Origin: Mycobacterium sp. PS03-16 | GTDB taxonomy: Bacteria; Actinomycetota; Actinomycetes; Mycobacteriales; Mycobacteriaceae | Reading direction: 5' to 3' | Length of the DNA: 64,000 nucleotides | Assembly (NCBI RefSeq): GCF_004570325.1 | Contig: NZ_SPQO01000004.1 | Coordinates: 1 to 64,000 of the forward strand | Shown here: positions 28,642-37,150 of the stretch, piece by piece | Numbering within the stretch: position 1 is the first letter of the stretch | How the letters are laid out: the number at the start of each line of letters is the position of its first letter | The notes under the pieces: model-generated | Told to the model about the DNA's origin: nothing | Database searches by the model: none | What the model saw: only the letters and a program-made list of their open reading frames with translations | Made by a program: the position numbers and the translations under genes

Positions 28642-29768
28642 AGCCGCGCCTGTCCGTTGGCGGCCGCGACCTGCAGCGTGTGGCGACGGCCCTCGAACGG
28701 CAACACGCGACCGGTTGGGCGGCGGCCGGCGACACCGATCGCCTGCGCGCTGGTCAGCCACTCCTCGGCGTACTCGGCAATCTCGAGCAGCAGGGTTTCG
28801 AATTCGGCGCGGCCGCGGTTCAGTATGTGTGGCTGGGCGAGCCACCGGAGAATTTCTCGCCCCGATACCGCCATGCGTTGCCGAGGGGAGGTGATGACCC
28901 GCTCCCGGAAGTACCGGATCAGTACTTCTTCGACGACGTCCCATGCGTTGTCGGCGCCGAACAGACGCTTCACATCGTCGGCCTCGAGTATCCGGAATGC
29001 CTCATCGAGCAGCTGCATGACCTCCACCCGCAGCACGTTGAGATGACCGAATGAACTGAACTTGAGGTTGTTGCGTAGGTCGAGCCCGGCGCGACGGACG
29101 ATAGCGACGCTGCCGAAACTGGGATCGTGCGACCGTTCGCGGATGACATCGCTAACGCGCTTATCGCGCCAGAAGAGCGCCACTTGGTTGACGAAATGAC
29201 CGAATTGAGGATGGAAGTCGGCGTTGACGCGGGCGCCGGTAGGCACAATTGCGGTGCCATAGCCGAGCACCCGGCGGTACGCCGCGTGGCGGTCGCGTTG
29301 CGTGTAACGGAGCACCTCGCGACGATCGAACTGGTACAGGCCATAGGCGCCGGCGCCACCGGATAGCCGCACCGTGCCCGCTCTGAATAGTTCCTGCAAC
29401 TTGCGGATGACCCGGAATACTCCGATGCGTTCGTGCTGAAAGATGTAGTAAAGATCGCCGACCGCGATCACCCGCTCAGAAGTGACCGATTCGTCGTAGG
29501 GCGTAACGCCCTGCGGGATGCGCGTAGACCCGAGATCGGGTGCTGCTTCAGGGCCGAGGCCGATCAGCGCCGCCAGGCCCTTGTCCGGTGGTGGCGGCGC
29601 GCTGCGGTCGGCCTCGACCGTCGCCTGGAACAGGTTGTCGACCTGTTTGATCAAAGCCTCGGACAGTTGAGGATTCGCGATCAGCTCTGTACCCAATCGT
29701 GAGGTCAACTCGCGACGCAGGGCGGCAACGCGGTCCTGGAGTGCCTGGTACTCCTGCTCGGTAGCCAT
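28638..29768 (-). CDS. Unrecognised protein (376 residues) of the Glu-rich/protease locus
   Basis: I do not recognise the family. The N-terminal ~50 residues are a helical, coiled-coil-like stretch (EYQALQDRVAALRRELTSRL). A Pro-rich linker (APPPPDKG) follows, then a compact region rich in Tyr/Arg/Phe (GDLYYIFQHERIGVFRVIRKLQELF, GYGTAIVPTGARVNADFHPQFGHFVNQVALFW) and a helical C-terminal half. There is no signal peptide or membrane helix. The ATG at 29768 has AGGAGA upstream. The stop overlaps the protease start. The conserved look suggests a structural or scaffold protein, but this is inference. Confidence 0.65.
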   Translation of the reverse strand: MATEQEYQALQDRVAALRRELTSRLGTELIANPQLSEALIKQVDNLFQATVEADRSAPPPPDKGLAALIGLGPEAAPDLGSTRIPQGVTPYDESVTSERVIAVGDLYYIFQHERIGVFRVIRKLQELFRAGTVRLSGGAGAYGLYQFDRREVLRYTQRDRHAAYRRVLGYGTAIVPTGARVNADFHPQFGHFVNQVALFWRDKRVSDVIRERSHDPSFGSVAIVRRAGLDLRNNLKFSSFGHLNVLRVEVMQLLDEAFRILEADDVKRLFGADNAWDVVEEVLIRYFRERVITSPRQRMAVSGREILRWLAQPHILNRGRAEFETLLLEIAEYAEEWLTSAQAIGVAGRRPTGRVLPFEGRRHTLQVAAANGQARL

Positions 29769-29807
29769 CGGTGACTTCTCCTAAGCTCTCACTGTTGTCG
29801 CCGGCGG

Positions 29808-31406
29808 TTAGGCTCGGTGTACTTGACCCGCGAGTTCTGCCACCCTGCTTAGGTAGCCGCGAGTTTCGGTCAACGGTTGCCTGACACGCGGATGCCGCAA
29901 TCCGGCGGGCATGCTCTGGTCGGCCAGGGCGTCGATCAGCGCGTCGGTCAGATCCGCCAACTGCCGGGCGGTGCCTATGATGGCCCCTACTCCTCGGCGG
30001 CCGCCGTCTTGAGCCAACTGTGGTGCTTCCCCTGTCGTGAATGACCTTATCCAGGAAAGCAGTTCGGACACCAGCATGCGGCGGCCCTTGCCGATACGGA
30101 ACGCGGTGACCGAACGCTCGGCAGGTCCGACGAACACCGAATCCATAGCGGCCTCTACCTCGTCGACCGATTCGGCGACGACCTGTAAGGCGTTCGACAG
30201 CAGCACCAGCCGTGTGCCAAGGTCGCGGCCGAACTGGCTGTCGCGGAATGTCGTCCAGCTCTGTTCGACGGTGTTGATGTAATCACGCACCAGAAGGAAG
30301 TCTGAGAATGCCCTTTCCTCATCAATGGTGTTGACCAGCTCCCGGCGTAGTCCGTAAACGTCGCCCAGGTATCCGAGCATCCCGCCGGGAACCCGCCGGT
30401 TGTCGAGGCCGAAGACTTCCTGACGCAGGAGCAGGTTGAAGAATTCGTCAACACGAATTATCCGTGGCCCGCCCTCGATGCCAAGCTCGTCTACCAGCGC
30501 GTTGAATTGTGTCTGGACGATCGACCTGGCCGCCGCCATCTCCTCCACGTCGGCGTCCGGACGCAACGGCTTGAGGCTCTGCAACAACGGCAGCGACGCG
30601 GCGAGAGCCTCGCGGGCGCGTGCGTACAGGCTTGCCTGGAAACCGGTGACTCCACCGCCAAGTTCCGTTTGACCGACGTAAGAGCGGGCCCGCCAGCTGA
30701 CCATGGTCTGGCCGTCAACCGCCTTGATTTCGAATGACTGGTTTAATGCCGCGAGAAATGCCTTACTGTCGGTGTATTTCGGCAGCCGGCCCAGCGTCTG
30801 GCGCATCGCGGTGTCGACGAGCCGTTGTGCAGCCACCGTGCCGGGCGCCCCACCTGACGTGGCCGGCGCGCCGTCTGTGTCCGACACCAACATCGGATAC
30901 GCGGTCAGGTTGTCTACACCGCCGCGGATTCCCCGAAGGCTGAACGACGGGCCGACCTCGATGTCGGTGACGGATTCAATGTCGCCGAGCACCTCGGTGA
31001 TCATGTCCCGGATTTCCTCGAGCAGTAACCGGCAGTTCGTCACCTCGGCGCCGTCGGTGGGTTTCGCGGCGTCACCGAAAAGTCCGTTGAATCGCGGTAT
31101 TAAGCCGAGCATCGGCGGCATGTTCGGGTCCGTCGTCCCGCTACTCAAGGCCGCACCCGCATTCCCGAAGGTCAGGCGGGCAGTCTCCAGGGCGCCTTTG
31201 GCAGTGCCGCTCGCCGGTATTCCGCTGGCGGCACCGCCGATCGACGTGGCCAAGGCGACCGCGTCAGTTTGCAATTCCGACACCTGGGCTGCCAGCACTG
31301 GGGAGCCGACCCTTAGTGCCTCGGCGAGGATGCTGAACTGCTCGGCTAGCTCGCCGAATTTGGCCGATAGCGAACTCAAACTCGTCTGTGCGAAGTCGTA
31401 GATCAT
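29808..31406 (-). CDS. Unrecognised mostly helical protein (532 residues)
   Basis: Family unknown. The chain is rich in Ala/Leu/Ser and predicted to be mainly helical, for example SSLSAKFGELAEQFSILAEAL at the start and NALQVVAESVDEVEAAMDSVF later. A Gly/Ala/Ser-rich low-complexity part lies at ~75-100. No signal peptide is visible. The start ATG overlaps the TGA of the upstream 325-residue gene (ATGA). Helical bundles of this type occur in structural or scaffold proteins; no enzymatic motif is visible. Confidence 0.6.
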   Translation of the reverse strand: MIYDFAQTSLSSLSAKFGELAEQFSILAEALRVGSPVLAAQVSELQTDAVALATSIGGAASGIPASGTAKGALETARLTFGNAGAALSSGTTDPNMPPMLGLIPRFNGLFGDAAKPTDGAEVTNCRLLLEEIRDMITEVLGDIESVTDIEVGPSFSLRGIRGGVDNLTAYPMLVSDTDGAPATSGGAPGTVAAQRLVDTAMRQTLGRLPKYTDSKAFLAALNQSFEIKAVDGQTMVSWRARSYVGQTELGGGVTGFQASLYARAREALAASLPLLQSLKPLRPDADVEEMAAARSIVQTQFNALVDELGIEGGPRIIRVDEFFNLLLRQEVFGLDNRRVPGGMLGYLGDVYGLRRELVNTIDEERAFSDFLLVRDYINTVEQSWTTFRDSQFGRDLGTRLVLLSNALQVVAESVDEVEAAMDSVFVGPAERSVTAFRIGKGRRMLVSELLSWIRSFTTGEAPQLAQDGGRRGVGAIIGTARQLADLTDALIDALADQSMPAGLRHPRVRQPLTETRGYLSRVAELAGQVHRA

Positions 31407-32380
31407 TGTGAGCCGCCTCCGTCACAGATGTAATCGTCGATTGCTTCCACACCATTCCAGGCCTCGGCGGCCGCCCGCAGGAGAGCGCAGAGCAGGGCAT
31501 GCGGTGATGTACCCGGGGCAGCGTTATCGCGTTGCGTCACCAAGTTAAACGTACCGTTCAGCCGGCTGCCGACGGCAGCGAAGAACGACCGCAACTGGTA
31601 GGCGAACGCCTCTTCGAAAGACTCGGTGTCCGAGCACAGATGCGTTCGGGCAGATTTCGAGTAGGCCTGCTGAGCTTCCACCTCCGCCCTGGTGTCCTGC
31701 AGACTCTCTACCACGTCGGACAGGGGAAGCCGGGCCAGTTCCTTGGCGAGCGCGGCCGCCACCGCAGCGTCCACTTCCTTCACCGTGTTCGCCAGCGGGC
31801 CCGCTACGATAGCGAAGATGTCACCTTTAGCGGGCTCCGGTTGGCTGCCGCTGACTTCGGCATCGACTTCGGTAATCCGTTGTTCGGCAACGGTTACAGG
31901 CCCTTCTGTTCTAGCCAAGAGATGTTCGACTAATCCGCTGAACTCGACCCAGGTGTCGTAGAGGGCGCGGTGAACTCGGTGGTAGGGCGCATCGATGTCT
32001 TCGATAGCGACACGCGAGGATTCCGCCCACCTCTTAGTTTCCGAAGAGCGGCTGATTCGTGCCAACGCATGACCGACATCGAAAGTCTTGACCCGTTCCT
32101 GGTAGCTCTCAACGATGTCGAGCCATGCGTCATGCGCTTCGGCGAGACGCGCGCGCCACTCGTTGTGCTGGTTGTTCTCTGCGGCCTCAACCGCCGCATC
32201 GGCGTTCGGGCTCATTCGATCGGCGGCCTGCGCCTCGATCATCTCGAGGGCCCCCACGCAAGGTTCAACCGGTTGCGGCGGACTCGGATTGTCGCCTAGC
32301 ACTGCGCGTGCTGCCGAGATGGATGATTGAAAGTCCGAGATCGCCTGTTGAAGTGGATGAAAGGGGCTTTGTGGCGCCAT
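31403..32380 (-). CDS. Unrecognised helical protein (325 residues)
   Basis: Family unknown. The N-terminus MAPQSPFHPLQQAISDFQSSI leads into long amphipathic helices with many Glu/Ala/Arg and few Gly, consistent with a helical bundle or coiled coil. No membrane segment or known motif is seen. Translation starts at an ATG with a near-perfect AGGAGGTGAG site that overlaps the end of the upstream metallopeptidase gene, and the stop overlaps the next start. It therefore sits in the middle of one tightly coupled transcript and probably works with its neighbours. Confidence 0.6.
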   Translation of the reverse strand: MAPQSPFHPLQQAISDFQSSISAARAVLGDNPSPPQPVEPCVGALEMIEAQAADRMSPNADAAVEAAENNQHNEWRARLAEAHDAWLDIVESYQERVKTFDVGHALARISRSSETKRWAESSRVAIEDIDAPYHRVHRALYDTWVEFSGLVEHLLARTEGPVTVAEQRITEVDAEVSGSQPEPAKGDIFAIVAGPLANTVKEVDAAVAAALAKELARLPLSDVVESLQDTRAEVEAQQAYSKSARTHLCSDTESFEEAFAYQLRSFFAAVGSRLNGTFNLVTQRDNAAPGTSPHALLCALLRAAAEAWNGVEAIDDYICDGGGSQ

Positions 32381-32383
32381 AGC

Positions 32384-33715
32384 TCACCTCCTGGCCAAGT
32401 GCCGATAGAAGTTGGTCGTCACGACGTCGGGTGACGCGAGGCGACGGTCTAGCGCGAATCGAGCAGCGCCTATCAGGAATCGCTCTGGAACGACACCGGG
32501 ATCGGTCGCGGTAGCCAGCCGGCGTGCGGCCTCCTCAATCATTTGTTGCTCCTTGGTCTCGAACCGCAGCACCTGCGCGACGGCTCTGCCGCCGAGCGAA
32601 GGAAACGGTGTGAAACACATCGCATCGACGACGATGCGGTGCGCCCGGTCGAACGTCGCGAGAATCGGCACGGGAATAGTGCCCCCTCGCACCGTGGGAT
32701 ACATGCGGGTCCAGATCGCTCGAAGCTGCCGCTCGTCCTGGTGAAAACCCAACCGATGCAGTAATTCCAATGATAGGTACGCGCGCAGATAGGGTGTGGG
32801 GTGCGGACCGCGCCGCGAGTACGCGACGACTGTGGCTGGGCTGCGGGCGATGACGTCGTAGAGCGATGCCACCACCGCGGGACCGCCCAGCAGGACGCCG
32901 CACATGTCGGCGAACGACTCACGGTTCCAACGCACCCATACCGCCGCTACCGTCGGTGGTATGCCGGCTTCCAGTAACCGCGCCCGCACCGCATCGGGAA
33001 TTGCGGCCGCCAGCCCGAGATCGTTCTGCAGGTTGTGCGCAACCTCGTGCAGGATCGCCCCGAGGGTCCACGGATTTGTGAGCCGGTGATAGGGCAGCTG
33101 GATTAATGGGAACGGGTTGAGCCGACGACCCAACCGCCGCATCGGAATTCCGCGCCGAAACGTCGCGGGCGAGAACCCTGTACGCATGTAGCAGAACGCC
33201 TGTGGCGCCGGCACGGACCGATTGGTGCCGATGCCCAGATACGCGTACTGATAGCAGTCGAGTGCAATGCGATCGCATCCGACGAGCCACGACCCGAATC
33301 GGGACTGACGTTGGCCGAACAACTCAAAATAGAAGTCCCAGATCTGCTCGACGCGCCGAGCGGCCAGATGAGTGCGCTCCTTATGGGCCGCCATTCTGCG
33401 CATGTTGCGGGAACTCGGCTCGTTCACCGTAGCCCGGGTCAGCACACGGAGGTCGCGGACGCGCCGGGCGAGGTCGTCGCGCAGAACCGAGAGAAGCTCG
33501 TTGGCCGCCTCGATGTGCCCCTCGCTGGGCGCCTCGACTCCACTGCCGAATTCGTCGCGGCTGAAGGGGCGTAACGCCTCGCTGTAGCGGTCCGCGTTGT
33601 CAGACTGAACCCTCACCCACGTCAACAACTCCCGGGGAACGGGAGTGTCGCCGCGTCTGGCTCGGGATGCAGCCCTCGAACCATTGGGCGAGTAGGTCGC
33701 CGCAGTACTCGACAT
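32384..33715 (-). CDS. HExxH metallopeptidase-like protein (443 residues)
   Basis: The centre holds ILHEVAHNLQNDLG, a zinc-protease HExxH (H223, E224, H227), and 39 residues on NRESFADM supplies a candidate third ligand, E266. This spacing resembles gluzincin-like peptidases, but the overall sequence is not one I recognise. The N-terminal ~130 residues are helical and rich in Arg. No signal peptide or membrane helix is visible. It is the second gene of the operon after the Glu-rich protein (39 bases away), followed 3 bases later by the 325-residue gene. The proteolytic role is inferred from the motif only. Confidence 0.68.
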   Translation of the reverse strand: MSSTAATYSPNGSRAASRARRGDTPVPRELLTWVRVQSDNADRYSEALRPFSRDEFGSGVEAPSEGHIEAANELLSVLRDDLARRVRDLRVLTRATVNEPSSRNMRRMAAHKERTHLAARRVEQIWDFYFELFGQRQSRFGSWLVGCDRIALDCYQYAYLGIGTNRSVPAPQAFCYMRTGFSPATFRRGIPMRRLGRRLNPFPLIQLPYHRLTNPWTLGAILHEVAHNLQNDLGLAAAIPDAVRARLLEAGIPPTVAAVWVRWNRESFADMCGVLLGGPAVVASLYDVIARSPATVVAYSRRGPHPTPYLRAYLSLELLHRLGFHQDERQLRAIWTRMYPTVRGGTIPVPILATFDRAHRIVVDAMCFTPFPSLGGRAVAQVLRFETKEQQMIEEAARRLATATDPGVVPERFLIGAARFALDRRLASPDVVTTNFYRHLARR

Positions 33716-33754
33716 TTCGCGTGCCTTCGGTGGCGAAGCGGACCGTTATGTGCG

Positions 33755-34666
33755 CTATCGCATGACCGGCGCGCGGACGAGTTGCCGGGGGGCCCCCGGG
33801 CGGGGTCGCGGTGAGGTACCCGCCAGTCCGGCCGGTCGTGCGACGCGCCGCGTCATCACCACGTTCCGCTGCAAGCTTTGAGCGGCGGTGCGCGGGTTGG
33901 TGAGCACTCGCCGCGTCTGGACTGCCATCACCCGCCCAGCCACCCTCGGGGTGACCGGAAGGCCGGTGGCCGAGCGACGCGCAAGAACCGTCCCGGACCT
34001 ACGCACGATGGTCGGAATCGCCCGAACAGCGGGCCGGGTTGCTCGCCGGCGTCGAAGAATGCGAGTCAACACGGCCGTTCCGCGGACCATATGCGGAAGC
34101 AGCCGCGCCAACGCGCGCCGATCGCGAGGGGACAATGCGTGGATGGTGGCAGCACCGATGTAGGCCTCGGCCTCAGCCTCGCTTTGAACCCTACTGGCGG
34201 CGGCTGCGAGCGCTTCGGCCGACGCCTGTGCCGGCGTTGGGCGCGCCTCCCACTCGCCCTCTAACTCGTACTCGCCCTCATACTCGAGCTCGGCCTCCCG
34301 CAGCACCCGTGATGTGATGGTGCGCGCGACCATTCCCGCGGCCGGGCCACCGATCGCGCCGGCGATCGCCGGCACCGCGGCCCGGGCAATCTGTCGAAAG
34401 ACAGGATTCCGGACGATGCGACGTATCCGACGGACGAACTCTTCGCCTTCGAGTTCGTATTCTTCTTCGAACTCTCCCTCGAGCTCGAACTCTTGTTCGT
34501 ACTCGCCTTCGAACTCGCCTTCGAGTTCGAATTCTTCTTCGAACTCTCCCTCGAGCTCGAACTCTTGCTCGTATTCACCTTCGAGCTCGCCCTCGAATTC
34601 ATCTTCGAACTCTTCTTCGAATTCGCCCTCGAGTTCGGTTTCCAGCTCGCGGTCGCGTGTCTGCAT
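33755..34666 (-). CDS. Glu-rich repeat protein with basic C-terminal half (303 residues)
   Basis: Residues ~8-78 are built of ELEGE/EFEEE/EYEQE repeats, alternating acidic and aromatic or hydrophobic residues. Then comes a basic patch (EFVRRIRRIVRNPVFRQ), a small hydrophobic Ala/Gly helix (RAAVPAIAGAIGGPAAGMVA), another acidic YEGEYELEGEWE, and a C-terminal ~160 residues that are extremely Arg-rich. The strong charge split suggests self-association or binding of nucleic acid. I chose the ATG at 34666 because AAGGAGAC lies just upstream. It is the first gene of the operon, divergent from the LuxR gene. The function is not known. Confidence 0.75.
   Translation of the reverse strand: MQTRDRELETELEGEFEEEFEDEFEGELEGEYEQEFELEGEFEEEFELEGEFEGEYEQEFELEGEFEEEYELEGEEFVRRIRRIVRNPVFRQIARAAVPAIAGAIGGPAAGMVARTITSRVLREAELEYEGEYELEGEWEARPTPAQASAEALAAAASRVQSEAEAEAYIGAATIHALSPRDRRALARLLPHMVRGTAVLTRILRRRRATRPAVRAIPTIVRRSGTVLARRSATGLPVTPRVAGRVMAVQTRRVLTNPRTAAQSLQRNVVMTRRVARPAGLAGTSPRPRPGAPRQLVRAPVMR
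34448..34591 (-). repeat. Two tandem 72-bp units encoding 24-residue Glu-rich repeats
   Basis: Units at 34448-34519 and 34520-34591 are nearly identical, differing at a few third positions. Each encodes a 24-residue unit such as EGEYEQEFELEGEFEEEFEL plus four more residues. The flanks hold shorter degenerate GAATTC/TTCGAA-rich copies. Such arrays can change length by slippage. Confidence 0.8.
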
Positions 34667-34780
34667 TGGGGTCTCCTTTGAACAGCGGCATGGCACTGTG
34701 GAGCCCATTCAAAGTGGGGGTGCACGGCAGCGACAGTCACGCTTGTCGAGGAGTCAATCCGAACTCCCTCGATCATGTGT

Positions 34781-34804
34781 CCCCCATTGGGGGGACTAGT
34801 CCCC
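34781..34804. promoter_or_regulatory. Overlapping G/C palindromes in the divergent LuxR/Glu-rich promoter gap
   Basis: CCCCCATTGGGGG (34781-34793) overlaps GGGGACTAGTCCCC (34791-34804, a perfect 14-bp palindrome). They lie in the 279-base gap between the two divergent genes, so they are candidate operators for the local LuxR protein or another regulator. Confidence 0.45.
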
Positions 34805-34945
34805 GGCGAGTAGTGCTCGCTACCATGGGCGAGGCTGTTGCAACCGGGACAGGCGCACATGGCAGGTTCACACCGACCATAATGACGTGCAGATCGACAT
34901 GTTCTTATTGCGTTGCGGGACGCAGTCGATTGGGGGGAGGTTCGT

Positions 34946-35446
34946 GTGAGCGAGCCCATCGTGGACTATTCAGAACCCCGTGCAAATCGCATCACCCTTA
35001 CGGCCGTATCCGCAGAAGAAATTTCCCTTCGGAAACTCATGGATCAAATCTCCACGGCGGTGGCTGCAATTGGCGAGACGGCTGTCAATCCTCAGCAAAT
35101 GGATCAACAACTGTTGCTCGACACGGCTATCGGTAATGCGAGGTACGTACTGCTGCGCTTACCACTGGACGGGGGTGATCGCCTCAATGGCCTCAACCTC
35201 AGCCCGCGCGAGCTCGAAATCGCCAGGATGGTCGCTAAAGGCCTCACCAATAAGAGCATCGCCCGAGTACTCGACATAAGCCTGTGGACCGTTTCGACGC
35301 ACCTTCGGCGAGTCTTCACCAAGCTGGGAGTCGGAACCAGGGCGGCAATGGTGGCCCGCCTCTTGGAAGAGGACAGCATCGTGGGTGACGCGTTGCACCA
35401 CTCGGAACGCGCGATATGGACGACTCGAGGGCGGTCCGTCGAATAA
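34946..35446 (+). CDS. Single-domain LuxR-type transcription regulator
   Basis: Protein of 166 residues. The C-terminal HTH is a clear LuxR/GerE domain: LSPRELEIARMVAKGLTNKSIARVLDISLWTVSTHLRRVFTKLGVGTRAAMVARL. The N-terminal ~75 residues have no receiver, PAS or autoinducer fold that I can recognise. I chose the GTG at 34946 because a very strong GGGGGGAGG lies 5 bases upstream. It is divergent from the Glu-rich protein operon and close to a palindrome pair, so it is the likely local regulator. Confidence 0.88.
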   Translation: MSEPIVDYSEPRANRITLTAVSAEEISLRKLMDQISTAVAAIGETAVNPQQMDQQLLLDTAIGNARYVLLRLPLDGGDRLNGLNLSPRELEIARMVAKGLTNKSIARVLDISLWTVSTHLRRVFTKLGVGTRAAMVARLLEEDSIVGDALHHSERAIWTTRGRSVE

Positions 35447-35642
35447 CAGGACGCGGTCGTGCTCACGGAGGCGCTTGACGCTTCGCGGCAGTAAGTCAGT
35501 TCTAGTCCGTTGAGACCTCCTTCGGGGCTCAACCGGGGATGGACAGCTCCTCGTCCACGGCGCAGTATCGAATCCACCTGGCCCGTCACGTCGACTGCCC
35601 GTCACGGCGGCCGGGCGGACGGGCGTGAGTCGAGGAGGAGTC

Positions 35643-37046
35643 ATGCCCACGACGGATTCAACCTTCTACCGCAGCCCGAGCGCGGCCGTCGCGGCAGCCC
35701 CCGAGCAGGTCGCCTATGTCGCGGCGTTCGACCCGGCCGGCCGGCGCAATGATGCGCTGGCCGTGCTGGACTGCGACGAGAGCTCGGTGACCTACGGCAA
35801 CGTGGTCGGCTGGTCGGAGTTGCCGACGGCGGGCAATGAGCTGCACCACTTCGGCTGGAACGCCTGCTCGAGCGCGCTGTGTCACGACGGCCACGCCGGC
35901 CACCTGGAGCGCCGGTACCTGCTCGTGCCGGGCCTGCGCTCGTCGACGATCTATGTCCTCGACACCAAGCCGGATCACCGCCACCCGGTGGTGACGCACA
36001 CGATCGACGCCGGTGAACTCGCCGCCAAGGCCGGGTACTCCCGGCCGCACACCGTGCACTGCGGGCCGGACGGCATCTACCTGTCGGCGCTGGGCGGGGC
36101 GGACGGCGCCGACGGTCCCGGCGGCGTGGCCCTGATCGACCACGACACGTTCGAGGTAATCGGAGCGTGGGAGCACGACCGCGGCCCGCAGACGCTGGCC
36201 TATGACGTGTGGTGGCACCTGAACTACGACACCGTGATCACCTCGGAGTGGGCGAGCCCGTCGATGTTCGAGAAGGGAATCAACCCCGAGGACCTCCTCG
36301 GACGCAGATTCGGCCATCACCTGAACTTCTGGAGCATGTCTGGGCGCACACTGACCCAGCGCATCGACCTGGGCGACGCCCATCAGATGGTGCTCGAACT
36401 GCGTCCGGCGCACGACCCGTCGAAGGCGTGGGGATTCGTCGGCGTCGTGGTCAGCGTCGAGGACCTGTCGGCTTCGGTGTGGTTGTGGCGCCGGACGGAT
36501 GACGAGTGGGTCGCCACCAAGGTGATCACCATTCCGGCCGAGCCGGCGGACCCCGAGGACCTGCCTCCGTTGTTCCGGCCGTTCGGCGCGGCGCCCCCGC
36601 TGGTCTCCGACATCGACCTGTCCGTCGACGACCGATGGCTCTATGTGAGTTGTTGGGGCACCGGTGAACTCAAGCAGTACGACGTGGCAGACCCATTCCA
36701 TCCGCGCGAGACGGCGTCGCTGCGCCTCGGCGGAATGGTCCGTCGTGAGCCACACCCGGCCGCTCCGGAGCTGCCGCTCGGCGGGGGCCCGCAGATGGTG
36801 GAGATCAGCCGCGACGGCCGACGCGTGTACCTGACCAATTCGCTGTACGCCGCGTGGGACGACGCGGTCTACCCCGAGGGGGTGGGGGCGTGGATGGCCA
36901 GGCTCGACGCCGACACCGTCTCCGGCGGACTGGTGACAGACAACCGGTTCTTTCCGCACGGCGACGACTTCCGCGGGATGCGGGTGCATCAGACCCGGCT
37001 GCAGGGCGGCGACGCGTCCAGCGACTCGTACTGCTACACCAACTGA
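35643..37046 (+). CDS. SELENBP1/methanethiol-oxidase family protein
   Basis: Protein of 467 residues. Family features are GWNACSSALCHDGHAGHLERRYLLVPGLRSS near residues 75-105, SRPHTVHCGPDG, HHLNFWSM and SDIDLSVDDRWLYVSCWGTGELKQYDV. The fold is a beta-propeller with a His-coordinated metal site. Bacterial members oxidise methanethiol to formaldehyde, H2S and H2O2 with copper. No signal peptide is seen, so it would act in the cytosol. The ATG at 35643 has GAGGAGGAG upstream. It stands alone, just past the accessory locus. Confidence 0.85.
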   Translation: MPTTDSTFYRSPSAAVAAAPEQVAYVAAFDPAGRRNDALAVLDCDESSVTYGNVVGWSELPTAGNELHHFGWNACSSALCHDGHAGHLERRYLLVPGLRSSTIYVLDTKPDHRHPVVTHTIDAGELAAKAGYSRPHTVHCGPDGIYLSALGGADGADGPGGVALIDHDTFEVIGAWEHDRGPQTLAYDVWWHLNYDTVITSEWASPSMFEKGINPEDLLGRRFGHHLNFWSMSGRTLTQRIDLGDAHQMVLELRPAHDPSKAWGFVGVVVSVEDLSASVWLWRRTDDEWVATKVITIPAEPADPEDLPPLFRPFGAAPPLVSDIDLSVDDRWLYVSCWGTGELKQYDVADPFHPRETASLRLGGMVRREPHPAAPELPLGGGPQMVEISRDGRRVYLTNSLYAAWDDAVYPEGVGAWMARLDADTVSGGLVTDNRFFPHGDDFRGMRVHQTRLQGGDASSDSYCYTN

Positions 37047-37150
37047 CCCGTTGTTCGGTTCGCAGTGAGATCTGCACAATTCCCACGAGTCGCGGCCCGA
37101 TGTGCTTACGGTGGCGTCAGTGCTCGGCGGCACGGTGAAGGAGTCGATGC

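Noticed and set aside
25900..35446. Contractile injection system or type VI secretion locus
   Set aside because: No sheath, tube, baseplate, spike or AAA+ ATPase gene is present, so such a label is not supported.
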